Part shown: positions 23,980 through 32,584 of the stretch, piece after piece
Layout of the letters: each line of letters begins with the position of its first letter
Numbering within the stretch: position 1 is the first letter of the stretch
NCBI GenBank assembly: GCA_036656795.1
Contig: JAVXHR010000013.1
Location: 1-55,298 of the forward strand
DNA from: CAUPWF01 sp036656795
Lineage (GTDB): Bacteria; Bacillota; Clostridia; Lachnospirales; Lachnospiraceae
DNA length: 55,298 nt
Reading direction: 5' to 3'
The notes under the pieces: model-generated
Seen by the model: only the letters and a program-made list of their open reading frames with translations
What the model was told of the DNA's origin: nothing
Database searches by the model: none
Translations under genes and position numbers: made by a program

Positions 23980-24008
23980 ATTTTATCACAGGACCTTCCT
24001 AATGTCAA
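23980..24008 (-). promoter_or_regulatory. promoter of the TPR/P-loop gene
   Basis: Minus strand: TTGACA (24003-24008), 17-bp spacer ending TGTGA, TAAAAT (23980-23985). About 45 bp of leader precede the ATG at 23925. Confidence 0.75.
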
Positions 24009-24051
24009 AAAAATCGTTATAAAAGTTTCATATTTGTTAAATATTTATTAC

Positions 24052-24091
24052 AAAAAATAGCCATGATGACCTTTTTATCATCATGGCTATT
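24052..24091 (-). terminator. strong rho-independent terminator of the 24.1-24.6 kb minus-strand unit
   Basis: A perfect 14-bp stem (24056-24069 and 24078-24091, core AATAGCCATGATGA) with an 8-nt loop is followed on the minus strand by a run of U (A run 24052-24057). No intact minus-strand gene precedes it. Confidence 0.85.
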
Positions 24092-24599
24092 CTCTTATAT
24101 GATTTTACTCAATTATGGGTACTATCCTACTCTTCGGAGATTTCTTAGATTTATTCCTGTTAACCTTTAATATCATTTTCGATTTATAACTCAAAGTCTC
24201 AGATTTCTTATCTTTGATACCTCGTTTATATGAATTATCACCAGTTATATAAACACTATTGTTATGATATCTATAACTCTGCCATATAACCTCTCATATA
24301 AATTCAATATGTTAACAAATGTTTCTTTACACATTGTCTAACTTCTTTGAACTATCGTGGTACTTTACTTCAATATGTCTGCAAATACAAATCTCTTGCC
24401 AGTACTCTTTCTCCGATAAAACATCCTTATGTTTTAATTTACTGGTTCTTATATAGTCAAGGCTTCTTTCACAGGAACTACTAATACTTGCCTACCACTA
24501 ACATATTGATAACTAACTTCCACACTTTCCAATGGTCAAAGCCTCCTCTCGCTTATTTTGTAATCCCCTTTTTTATATTTCTTTCTATTTCTTTGGGTT
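24092..24599 (-). pseudogene. decayed gene or long non-coding RNA with intact promoter and terminator
   Basis: No ORF of normal length spans this 510-bp region, yet on the minus strand it lies between a consensus promoter and a strong terminator. A strong RBS (GAGAGGAGG) stands at its start. Reading frames are in pieces: a 27-codon frame from a TTG beginning LESVEVSYQYVSGRQVLVVP, a +1-shifted continuation containing SKLKHKDVLSEKEYWQEIC, and a third piece near the end rich in Lys and Ser (SKKSPKSRIVPIIE) before TAA. This looks like a protein gene broken by frameshifts and stops. I do not recognise the family. A regulatory RNA that has taken over the transcription unit is the alternative. Confidence 0.5.
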
Positions 24600-24605
24600 G
24601 AGTTA

Positions 24606-24634
24606 ATATTATCATTTAATCTTTGATTTGTCAA
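24606..24634 (-). promoter_or_regulatory. consensus promoter driving the decayed minus-strand unit
   Basis: Minus strand: TTGACA (24629-24634), exactly 17 bp ending in TGA, TAATAT (24606-24611), giving a near-perfect promoter with an extended -10. Confidence 0.75.
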
Positions 24635-24717
24635 TACTATTTTGAAAATAATTTCATATATTTTATCATCAACAGATGTGACCGTATATTGTCAGAATAT
24701 TCTGTCAACTATGTCCT

Positions 24718-24750
24718 ATTGTCAACTTGTGTTCTTATCGAGTTGACAAT
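24718..24750 (+). promoter_or_regulatory. BirA-type operator upstream of bioY
   Basis: Inverted repeat ATTGTCAACT (24718-24727) and AGTTGACAAT (24741-24750) with a 13-bp gap. The TTGTnAAC / GTTnACAA half-sites separated by about 15 bp match the biotin repressor BirA operator. The right arm contains the bioY -35 hexamer, so BirA binding would block RNA polymerase when biotin is plentiful. Confidence 0.8.
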
Positions 24751-24771
24751 ACGTTCCTTTTACACTATACT
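24743..24771 (+). promoter_or_regulatory. bioY promoter
   Basis: TTGACA (24743-24748), 17-bp spacer, TATACT (24766-24771). The -35 lies inside the right arm of the BirA operator. Confidence 0.8.
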
Positions 24772-24817
24772 ATCCTTAGAACTTTTACAAAAATCAAATT
24801 ACTCAAAGGAGATTATT

Positions 24818-25378
24818 ATGAATCATACTCACACACTTCGGACAAAACAACTTACTACCATTGCCTTAATGACAGCAATTACTTGTATCCTTGCCCCTCT
24901 GGTTATCCCCATTCCAATCAGTCCTGTACCCATCACACTCACCAATCTGGTGCTTTATATAAGCATTTTTATATTAGGATGGCGTTCTGCTACAATTAGC
25001 TACTTTATCTATCTGCTTCTTGGTTTAGTTGGACTTCCTGTGTTCTCAGGATTTGCCGGTGGCCCCGGCAAACTATTTGGTCCAACCGGTGGTTACTTAA
25101 TAGGATTTATATTTCTTCTTGTTCTATCCGGTTGGCTCATAGAACATTTTAATGGGAATACATGGTTGAATTGTGGTGCGATGATACTTGGAGCTCTTGT
25201 TACCTATGCCTTTGGAACCACTTGGCTCTCTGCGCAACTAGACTTGACCTTTTTACAGGGGCTGGCTGCCGGTGTATTCCCGTACCTTATTGGTGATGCA
25301 GTAAAGATTTTAATTGCCTTATTGGTTGGTCCCATCTTACAAAAGCGTCTAAATCTATGGCATAAGATATCCAACTAA
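24818..25378 (+). CDS. bioY: biotin ECF transporter substrate-binding component BioY
   Basis: The start is the ATG at 24818 behind AAAGGAG; an open frame further upstream runs through the promoter and is not coding. The 186-residue membrane protein has about six helices and the BioY signatures LVIPIPISPVPITLTNLVLY near residue 30 and FAGGPGKLFGPTGGYLIGF near residue 85. It binds biotin with high affinity and uses the shared ECF energy-coupling module (EcfA/A'/T), which is not in this window. Expression is probably repressed by BirA through the operator at 24718-24750. The 3' end overlaps the convergent gene by 24 bp. Confidence 0.93.
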   Translation: MNHTHTLRTKQLTTIALMTAITCILAPLVIPIPISPVPITLTNLVLYISIFILGWRSATISYFIYLLLGLVGLPVFSGFAGGPGKLFGPTGGYLIGFIFLLVLSGWLIEHFNGNTWLNCGAMILGALVTYAFGTTWLSAQLDLTFLQGLAAGVFPYLIGDAVKILIALLVGPILQKRLNLWHKISN

Positions 25379-27805
25379 CGTTCCACCACTTGCTTTGAGC
25401 ATGTCTTCTATTTCAGGCATGCTTTTTGTAACTCTTGTTCCACTGTCAGGTTCTATATACGTCACACTACTTTTCCCATATCCCATAAGTATAATTGCAT
25501 GGCTATGGTCAATCATTGCCACTACCGGCGTTCCTTGGTTTATTACATACAACATTTCCTCTACTGTACAGCCTGTGAAGTCCAATGCTTTCCCATCTGA
25601 AAATTGATCCAGTACATCAACAATTGCAGTTCCGGCATTAATCTTACTAATAACATCTGCAAATGGTGTCATATCCTCAATGACATATTGTAATTTTCGA
25701 TTTCCACTTTCCCACACATATTCTTGATTAGAGGACACCACTACTCCACCTATTTCATCGGCTTTTTGAACTGCATATCCTGCTTTATCATAGATTCCCA
25801 TTAATATGCCTTTTCCATATACATAGTATTTTACTTCCCCACCACTTGTATCAAATGAAATTGTAGTTGGATTCTCAAAGATAACTTGTTTTGGTTGTAA
25901 TAATTTTGGTGTCCTATCTTTAATCCCATTCTCATAAGACAGTCGTTGTTGTGTCTCCTTTTTTTCGTCTTCGATAGATTCCAGAAAAATATTGCTTTTT
26001 TTCTTCTCTGTGTTATTTGTAATATAATCCGCTGTTTCATTAACATAAACAGCTTCTTTTTTGGTTACTCGGTTCATCGTAATCATATGGTCTTCAATAA
26101 ACACATCTAATATATACCTCTGATCCACCTGGTATGTTTTCACCACCTTATTTTTTTTATCTCGGATCTCAACCTTATACATTGGTGTTACATCTTCTCC
26201 CGATATCGTCTTTCCTCTATCTGACTGTTTTGCTACTCCGTATATAAAATCCTCCATTACAAAGCCTAGTGGTCTGATATTTTCTTCTGGATCTACCGTT
26301 ACTGTTTTTTCTTCTCCCTTCATTAGATTAAGAACTGTTACTTCCGTAGCTTGTTCCAATACATTCCCATTCTGATACGCCAGTAGATGTCCATCTTCAG
26401 ATGCTACATACTGTCCCTCTGCCAGATTCTTAACAAGTACTTCCTTAGTGTCTTCTTTTAAATTAATTTTATAAAGACTTCCTGTTACCATAACGTATAA
26501 CATACTTTGATCGTTACTAAAATATACGAGTTTTCCAATTTCCTCTTGTGTAACCATATAAGATTTATTACTTGGAATAAACACTTTTTCTTCCACTACA
26601 TTTTTTTCAATATCAAAATAATAGATAGAAATACCTACCTCGCCTTCATGAATCCCTCGATTCATATATCCCGATACTCCAAATATCGTGTTCCCTTTTT
26701 TATCAACATCTACAATATGCACCTGATGTTGATCATAAAGATTCCGAACATCTTCATTCTCTGCTCGCGCAAAACTAAATACTAATGATATCTGATCCTC
26801 TGCACGATTATAATTCCATAATTCTCGCTCCTGAACAAAAGAAACAATTGTTCCATCTTTATTTGTCTGATAAGTAACTTTCGGGCTTGTAATTCCAAGA
26901 GGAATTCCTTTCTCGGTCAATGTTGGTTTTTCAGGACAGAAAATCTGATTCATAATTCGTTCATAATCCAACAGATACACTTTACCTTTCCCACTCTTTA
27001 CTTTGAAAAATTCATTTACATTATAACGTTCATTTTCTCCTGTGGCGCCGGTACAATTCACCTGATAGACGGCTTGTACCGCTACATATTCACCGGTAAT
27101 CTCCTTAATGCTCCATTGTATATCTCCTGTCGGCTTTGGCGCAAGTTCTCCCCAGGATAGTTGCTCATAGTTTGAATTGATAGTCGTCTTCTGATAGGTT
27201 GTATTATCAGCTTGTTCATTGGGTTCCATAGCACCCATCAATTCTTTGGCTTTTCCCTTATCAAACGTACTGTCGTGAAAATTCTTCACATAATTTAAAC
27301 ATTCAGCCACTTTGTATTCTGTAGCATCTATTACCCTTGTATAATAAATCGTCTGTTTTCCCACTCCCGTAGAATAGATTAATTTAAGTATCTTCTCCTG
27401 TCCACGTTCTACTTTATTTCCCAGATTAATATCTATAGAATTTTGTACGTTTTTTATCTTATCTTTATAAAGACTTTTTTTCCCGTCCAAAGAATACAAT
27501 TCGTATTCTAACGTAGCATCTTGGCTCTTTGAGTCTTCCACTATAATTGACAGTTTTCCATCTGTTCCTATCGGTGTAATAGAGTCTCTCATTGTGGTGA
27601 TGTTCATCTCTGTCTTATATCCAACCAAAGGATTGATTCGCTCCATACCATATCCACTAACAGCAACCATAAGACGTGGCACACTTGCCCCTGCTATATC
27701 TGCCGTCATATCTGTATTTCCCTTGTTTGTCAGATAACTAAAGCCTCCAACAGCAAGCACAAATATTCCCGCTAAAATCCCAATGCGTATGAGTATATTC
27801 TTCAT
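25355..27805 (-). CDS. membrane-anchored extracytoplasmic protein with C39-peptidase-like C-terminus
   Basis: The 816-residue protein has an N-terminal signal anchor (ILIRIGILAGIFVLAVGGF, about residues 4-22). A large beta-rich extracytoplasmic region follows whose repeats (for example YVASEDGHLLAYQNGNV and VYFSNDQSMLYVMVTGSLY-like segments) suggest a beta-propeller. The last 100 residues hold GCTVEEMLYVINQGTPVVAMIDHSHAIILMGYG with parts typical of C39-like papain folds: a cysteine, a histidine about 20 residues on, and YIEPDSG. Whether this is an active peptidase is unclear, because the usual N-terminal Q..C motif was not seen. It is followed upstream by the methyltransferase gene at zero spacing (27805/27806), so the two are probably one operon. 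Confidence 0.65.
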   Translation of the reverse strand: MKNILIRIGILAGIFVLAVGGFSYLTNKGNTDMTADIAGASVPRLMVAVSGYGMERINPLVGYKTEMNITTMRDSITPIGTDGKLSIIVEDSKSQDATLEYELYSLDGKKSLYKDKIKNVQNSIDINLGNKVERGQEKILKLIYSTGVGKQTIYYTRVIDATEYKVAECLNYVKNFHDSTFDKGKAKELMGAMEPNEQADNTTYQKTTINSNYEQLSWGELAPKPTGDIQWSIKEITGEYVAVQAVYQVNCTGATGENERYNVNEFFKVKSGKGKVYLLDYERIMNQIFCPEKPTLTEKGIPLGITSPKVTYQTNKDGTIVSFVQERELWNYNRAEDQISLVFSFARAENEDVRNLYDQHQVHIVDVDKKGNTIFGVSGYMNRGIHEGEVGISIYYFDIEKNVVEEKVFIPSNKSYMVTQEEIGKLVYFSNDQSMLYVMVTGSLYKINLKEDTKEVLVKNLAEGQYVASEDGHLLAYQNGNVLEQATEVTVLNLMKGEEKTVTVDPEENIRPLGFVMEDFIYGVAKQSDRGKTISGEDVTPMYKVEIRDKKNKVVKTYQVDQRYILDVFIEDHMITMNRVTKKEAVYVNETADYITNNTEKKKSNIFLESIEDEKKETQQRLSYENGIKDRTPKLLQPKQVIFENPTTISFDTSGGEVKYYVYGKGILMGIYDKAGYAVQKADEIGGVVVSSNQEYVWESGNRKLQYVIEDMTPFADVISKINAGTAIVDVLDQFSDGKALDFTGCTVEEMLYVINQGTPVVAMIDHSHAIILMGYGKSSVTYIEPDSGTRVTKSMPEIEDMLKASGGTLVGYLMP

Positions 27806-28957
27806 CTATAGCTCCCCTTTATCCTCCAACAGTCTTTGTAATGTTGGCTTTACGTGGAAAAATTCTTCGCACGCCCTGATTTGATTCTCATTCTTACTGC
27901 TTTTTTCTGTTTTTACTGCCCGTATCAATATATTTTTGGGTGTATGTTCCATATCAATAAATTCCAAAATCTGTGTGTTATATCCTTGCATCGTAAGATA
28001 TTCCGCTCGCATTGCATCTGTGATAAGCGCTGCCATACGTTCTTTGATTAATCCATATTTGAAAATAGGTTCTAATACCTCATTGTGTATCTGTTTATTA
28101 AATTCATGCTGACAGCATGGCACAGATAGAATAACTTTTGCTTTCCACCCAACTGCTTTTGCCAATGCATAATCCGTTGCAGTATCACATGCATGTAATG
28201 TTACAACCATATCCACTTGATTCACGCCTGTATAATCTGCAATATCGCCTTCTATAAACTTTAATTTCTCGTACCCATATTTTTGCGCTAATGTGCTACA
28301 ATGGCGTATGACTTCTTTCTTTAGATCCAATCCAATAATTCGCACATCATATTGCTTTAATTCGTGAAGATAATAGTACATTGCAAATGTCAGATAGGAT
28401 TTCCCACAACCAAAATCCAGAATTGTCACTTCTTTATCAGTACTTAGTTGTGGCAGGACATCTTCTATAAATTCTAAAAATCGATTAATCTGGCGAAACT
28501 TATCAAATCTAGCATGTATAATCTTTCCCTCTAATGTCATTACCCCTAGATCTTGTAAAAATGGAACCGGAATTCCCTCTTGCAAGATATATTTTTTACT
28601 GCGATTATGTTCTCTTCCTACTCCTTGTATCTCTTGTATCCGTTGTTTCTTTTTAATTGTTGTTTTCCCTTTTTTACTTACAAGAATTGTATAGATGAAT
28701 TGTGTTGTTTCTATTTGGAGTTGTTTAAAACACTCCATATAATTGCACAATACATCACAAGCTTGTACCTCATCATAATTGTATTGAAACACTTGATTGT
28801 GTTGATATACTTCCAGTTGATATAGAAACTGTTCTTTTATTTGAATTGGACGTACTTTTATCTTTGTAATTTCATTTGTTCCCCTTGAATTACTTAATAT
28901 TGCCGAAATAAATTCTAGATTCAAACTTTCTTCTAATACCTGTCTGATTTGTTCCAT
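27806..28957 (-). CDS. SAM-dependent methyltransferase, METTL25/Methyltransf_32-like
   Basis: The start is the ATG at 28957 (MEQIRQVLEE) behind AGAGGT; the longer frame has no RBS. The product is 383 residues. The C-terminal half is a class I methyltransferase: ILDFGCGKSYLTFAMYYYL (SAM loop, about 197-215), IIGLDLKKEV, and MVVTLHACDTATDYAL with SVPCCQHEFNK. The LHACDTATD and PCCQHE motifs are the hallmark of the Methyltransf_32 family, which includes eukaryotic METTL25 and GSTCD. The substrate of bacterial members is not established; an RNA or protein target is a guess. It is co-directional with the gene at 25355, which starts one base after this gene ends. Confidence 0.8.
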   Translation of the reverse strand: MEQIRQVLEESLNLEFISAILSNSRGTNEITKIKVRPIQIKEQFLYQLEVYQHNQVFQYNYDEVQACDVLCNYMECFKQLQIETTQFIYTILVSKKGKTTIKKKQRIQEIQGVGREHNRSKKYILQEGIPVPFLQDLGVMTLEGKIIHARFDKFRQINRFLEFIEDVLPQLSTDKEVTILDFGCGKSYLTFAMYYYLHELKQYDVRIIGLDLKKEVIRHCSTLAQKYGYEKLKFIEGDIADYTGVNQVDMVVTLHACDTATDYALAKAVGWKAKVILSVPCCQHEFNKQIHNEVLEPIFKYGLIKERMAALITDAMRAEYLTMQGYNTQILEFIDMEHTPKNILIRAVKTEKSSKNENQIRACEEFFHVKPTLQRLLEDKGEL

Positions 28958-29018
28958 CTTATACCTCTTTCTAACTCTTTTATGACCTTTTATTTTAACA
29001 TAAAATATAGATTGGCAC

Positions 29019-29061
29019 AATTGGGGATATATCATTTTTCTTAAATGATATATCCCCAATT
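29019..29061. repeat. perfect 19-bp inverted repeat between histidine kinase and methyltransferase
   Basis: Arms 29019-29037 and 29043-29061 (core TTGGGGATATATCATTT) are exact reverse complements with a 5-nt loop. It follows the stop codon of the histidine kinase gene (minus strand) and may act as its terminator, but only short T stretches flank it on either strand. Confidence 0.8.
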
Positions 29062-29113
29062 TTAAGATTCATTAAACTAAATATTCAGAATCCACTTTTT
29101 ATTTCTTATAAAT

Positions 29114-31630
29114 CTATACTCTTGGAAATGTAATTGTAACCCGGAATAAATCTCCGTCCAGATACAGCTCAAAGGTACCCCCCTGCAGTTCTGTTAGATT
29201 CTGAGCAATCGATAACCCCAGTCCACTTCCTTCTGTACTCCTAGCCATATCTCCTCGAATGAACCGTTCCGTTAATTCGCTGGCCGCAATATTCAAAGGC
29301 TGTTCCGATATATTCTTCAGAGAGAATATTACCTGTGTTTGTGTAAGTGTCAGGTCTCCATATACACGCGTATTTTCCATCGCATACTTCGCTACATTAT
29401 TATAAATATTTTCAATAATACGCCACATTCTACGTCCATCGGCGCGTATCATCGCCACTTCCTCCGGAAGATTAAGAATTTCATGCAGCCCTCTATTTGC
29501 GAATTTTTCTGTGAATTCTCCGCTAGTCTGTTGTATCATTTCAACTAAATTCAAGTCCATAAACTCCAGATTAATACTTCCTGTACTAATCTTAGAAGCC
29601 TCCACAACATCCTCTGTCAAGGTTTTTAACCGTTGAGCCTTTGCTTCCAGTACCTCAAGATATCCAAGCACTTTTTCGTCTGTGAAATTCTCTCGCTTTA
29701 GAAGGTCGATATAATTAATAATCGATGTGAGTGGTGTTTTAATATCATGGGAGACATTTGTAATCAAATCCGTCTTCAAGCGCTCATTCTTCATGCTTGC
29801 CTCTAACGCCGTATTCAATCCTTCTCCTATATTATTAATGCGCTCTGCAATCTCAAGATCATCTTTTCGTAAGCCATGCAATTGAATGCGATAATCCAGT
29901 TGCCCGGCCGCCATAATCCTCAGCCCCATTTTAATCCTTTGTTTTGCCATAGCCTGCTTTAATAAAAAGACAATAACAGCGATATCTACAATTACGGCAA
30001 TTGCGATATAAAATCCCATACCTGTCATTAGAAAAAATTGTAAGATAAATACCGCTACGGATATAACAAACATCTTAAATGTGCAACTTCTGTTACGAAA
30101 TAGCTCTCTCACAAAGCGTCCGAGCCCCTGCATAATACTATTCTTCCACAAAGTGTGTGCCTTAATTCTTCTCACCAAACTTAGATATCCCCACAAGAAT
30201 ACCGCGAATGTAAAACATGTTACCACTGCCACTGCCGCAATCTGAAGCTTAGATATCATTCCATCCGGCATAGACATGAATCCCTGTGAGAGATTTACCC
30301 CAATAATACTAATAGGTATAGCCCATACTACTAGCACTATTATAATCCCAATTTCCGTTTTTAATCGATCAAATAATGTTAAGGTTACCCCTTCCTTCCT
30401 TGTTCGACCGGCAACAATTGTTAACCACACCATCGTAATCAAAAAAACGATTCCCATTGCGATACATGCATTCATCATACCGACCATATATGGTGCATAT
30501 TTTTCAAAGCTCCGATTCATCATATAGAAGTCATCTTGAATTGGATATGTGGTATCTACTCCTAGGGCAAAAATATAATTACCCCCCGTCTTATCATAAC
30601 CCTCTGTGTTTTGAACCCATGTTGTGGCATTGATATCCATGTTGGACTTAAAGTCTACAAGTTTTGGTTGTATCACTACATATTTTCCCAATGTGGTCAA
30701 TTCTTTGATACTCTGTTCTAAATTTCCATAATCTTGATATGCAACACGATTGGTACGTATTGTTTGTTTTTTTGTGTCAACAAACATATAAGCCAAATTT
30801 GTATTTCCTTCCTCCCAGTTCTTCCCATTCTCACGATAAAACGTTACCTGACTCGCTAATGTTGATTGCATCTCTTCTATATAACGATAGATCTCACTTA
30901 ATTTACCATTCCACTGTGGACTGGTGTTGACAAGGTCTAAGATTGTTTGCCCATTGGCCATCAGATATGATTCTTCCGGTAATGTATCATCGCTATCCAT
31001 AGGGCTGAATTTCCACACATTCTGATAAAGAACTGCCCCCTCTTGATCACTTACTGTTATCGGTTCATCGCCTTCTGTATATGTACTATTGTGTATCTGA
31101 TCTAATAAGTCATCTCTTTTTGCATCTTCCTTTCCCTGAAGTGTGAGATTCTTATCCTGTACTGATGATTTGAATTCATTATAATGAAAGTAATCATAGG
31201 TTGCATCTAGTTTTTTTGCCACAATAATGTCCGATTCATGATATTTAACGTTCCCCGCCACATATTCCTGGCTCCATTTTACTAAGTCCCCTAAGCGATA
31301 AGTCAATCCGGACGTATCCTCTCCTGTAATCTTTCCTGTTCTGGAATACGTTTTTAGGTCTACCAATCGATTCTCATCATACACACCTTCTGTCTCAAAA
31401 TTCTGACACCCATTAATTTGATCTAATATCTCGCGACTAGCAGCTTGAATTTTTCTGCTAAACGCACTGGTCTGTTGATATTCTTCCTTGGATATCTCAC
31501 TAATTTTCCCGTTGTTCAATCCTTGCACAGCCAATAGCCATACCACACTAACCATGGTTATTACCACTGAAATATGAGCAATTACAATCAAAATTCCCTT
31601 ACAGGGTGCAGATTTATACCATTTATTCAT
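29114..31630 (-). CDS. membrane sensor histidine kinase (838 aa)
   Basis: An N-terminal membrane helix (about 14-36) is followed by a large extracytoplasmic region (to about 380), then a multi-helix membrane domain (about 385-590). Next come a HAMP-like linker (LRIMAAGQLDYRIQL) and the kinase core: H-box NVSHDIKTPLTSIINYI with the phosphorylated His, N-box IIENIYNNVAKYA, and G-box GSGLGLSIAQNL. All catalytic boxes are intact. The protein is larger than most because of the extracytoplasmic and multi-helix parts, so it may sense something at the cell surface. It lies 12 bp downstream of the response-regulator gene and is its probable partner. RBS is AAGGGAG. Confidence 0.92.
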   Translation of the reverse strand: MNKWYKSAPCKGILIVIAHISVVITMVSVVWLLAVQGLNNGKISEISKEEYQQTSAFSRKIQAASREILDQINGCQNFETEGVYDENRLVDLKTYSRTGKITGEDTSGLTYRLGDLVKWSQEYVAGNVKYHESDIIVAKKLDATYDYFHYNEFKSSVQDKNLTLQGKEDAKRDDLLDQIHNSTYTEGDEPITVSDQEGAVLYQNVWKFSPMDSDDTLPEESYLMANGQTILDLVNTSPQWNGKLSEIYRYIEEMQSTLASQVTFYRENGKNWEEGNTNLAYMFVDTKKQTIRTNRVAYQDYGNLEQSIKELTTLGKYVVIQPKLVDFKSNMDINATTWVQNTEGYDKTGGNYIFALGVDTTYPIQDDFYMMNRSFEKYAPYMVGMMNACIAMGIVFLITMVWLTIVAGRTRKEGVTLTLFDRLKTEIGIIIVLVVWAIPISIIGVNLSQGFMSMPDGMISKLQIAAVAVVTCFTFAVFLWGYLSLVRRIKAHTLWKNSIMQGLGRFVRELFRNRSCTFKMFVISVAVFILQFFLMTGMGFYIAIAVIVDIAVIVFLLKQAMAKQRIKMGLRIMAAGQLDYRIQLHGLRKDDLEIAERINNIGEGLNTALEASMKNERLKTDLITNVSHDIKTPLTSIINYIDLLKRENFTDEKVLGYLEVLEAKAQRLKTLTEDVVEASKISTGSINLEFMDLNLVEMIQQTSGEFTEKFANRGLHEILNLPEEVAMIRADGRRMWRIIENIYNNVAKYAMENTRVYGDLTLTQTQVIFSLKNISEQPLNIAASELTERFIRGDMARSTEGSGLGLSIAQNLTELQGGTFELYLDGDLFRVTITFPRV

Positions 31631-31642
31631 ATATACTCCCTT

Positions 31643-32338
31643 CTAAAGTTTTTCTACTTTATATCCTACTCCCCACACTACTTTTAAATAACGAGGATCT
31701 TTTGGATTAATCTCTATCTTTTCGCGAATATGTCGAATATGCACTGCCACTGTATTATCTGCACCAATTGCATCTTCATTCCATATGTTTTCATAAATTT
31801 GATCAATAGAAAATACCTTCCCCTGATTCTTTACCAATAACAATAGAATATTGTATTCAATCGGTGTGAGTTTCACCACTTCCCCATCTACTGTTATTTC
31901 TTTTAGATCATCATTAATAGCTAATCCACCTGTACTATAGACCACCTCTTCATTTCCTACTACCGTACTACCAAATTGGGTGTATCTACGTAATTGTGAC
32001 TTTGCTCTTGCAACTAATTCCAACGGGTTAAATGGTTTTGTAATATAGTCATCTGCTCCGATATTAAGACCTAATATCTTATCCGCATCTTCCGATTTTG
32101 CTGACAGGATAATAATCGGAAAACTATGTTCTTCCCGAATCTTAAGTGTTGCCCTGATACCATCTAGTTTTGGCATCATAACATCAATAATCAAAAGATC
32201 AATTTCATATTCCTTTAACATCTGGATTGCCTGGATCCCATCATAAGCTTTTAATACTTGGTATCCCTCCTGTGTTAGGTATATTTCGATAGCTTCTACG
32301 ATGGCTTCATCGTCATCACATACTAATACTTTAAACAT
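31643..32338 (-). CDS. OmpR/PhoB-family response regulator
   Basis: The start is the ATG at 32338 (MFKVLVCDDDEAI), six bases after AGAGGTG; upstream starts lie within or before this RBS. The 231-residue protein has a receiver domain with the acidic pocket DDD (8-10), phosphoacceptor Asp in LLIIDVMMPKLDG (near residue 52), and the conserved Lys in DYITKPF. A C-terminal winged helix follows (VVKLTPIEYNILLLLVKNQGKVFSIDQIYENIW, AVHIRHIREKIE) that binds DNA. It is co-transcribed with the histidine kinase at 29114. TTAAGA repeats upstream may be its own target. Confidence 0.95.
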   Translation of the reverse strand: MFKVLVCDDDEAIVEAIEIYLTQEGYQVLKAYDGIQAIQMLKEYEIDLLIIDVMMPKLDGIRATLKIREEHSFPIIILSAKSEDADKILGLNIGADDYITKPFNPLELVARAKSQLRRYTQFGSTVVGNEEVVYSTGGLAINDDLKEITVDGEVVKLTPIEYNILLLLVKNQGKVFSIDQIYENIWNEDAIGADNTVAVHIRHIREKIEINPKDPRYLKVVWGVGYKVEKL

Positions 32339-32381
32339 GTTCATCACCTCTCTTATAGTATACAAGATTATCAGATGTTTT

Positions 32382-32421
32382 TTAAGAGCAAGTCAAGAAC
32401 TTTCTTAATCATTCCTTAAGA
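32382..32421. promoter_or_regulatory. possible operator upstream of the response regulator
   Basis: Three TTAAGA/TCTTAA hexamers (32382-32387, 32403-32408, 32416-32421), the last two forming an inverted repeat with 7-bp spacing, lie 44-83 bp before the response-regulator start. OmpR-type regulators bind short repeats at their own promoter. Assignment is by position only. Confidence 0.35.
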
Positions 32422-32518
32422 AAATTTCGTTTTCTTTTATATATTCAACATATTTTGGACACATTTTTCGATTATACTGTATTTAGATAGTGATGAACAG
32501 CTCACTATCCCCCCTCAT

Positions 32519-32564
32519 AAAGTAACAACACCACAGAGGGGAAATCCCAGTGGTGTTGCACTTT
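32519..32564. terminator. hairpin in the intergenic region before the alpha/beta hydrolase 3' end
   Basis: CAACACCAC (32526-32534) pairs with GTGGTGTTG (32550-32558), extended by AAAGT/ACTTT outside and GGGG/CCC in the loop. No long U run follows on either strand. The 290-bp region 32339-32631 contains this hairpin, the GC-rich palindrome and the response-regulator promoter, and no gene. Confidence 0.5.
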
Positions 32565-32584
32565 ACTCTCATTCCTTTAGAAAT

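Noticed and set aside
24623..24817. Extension of bioY upstream to 24623
   Set aside because: It would translate through the BirA operator and promoter; BioY begins at 24818 with a good RBS.
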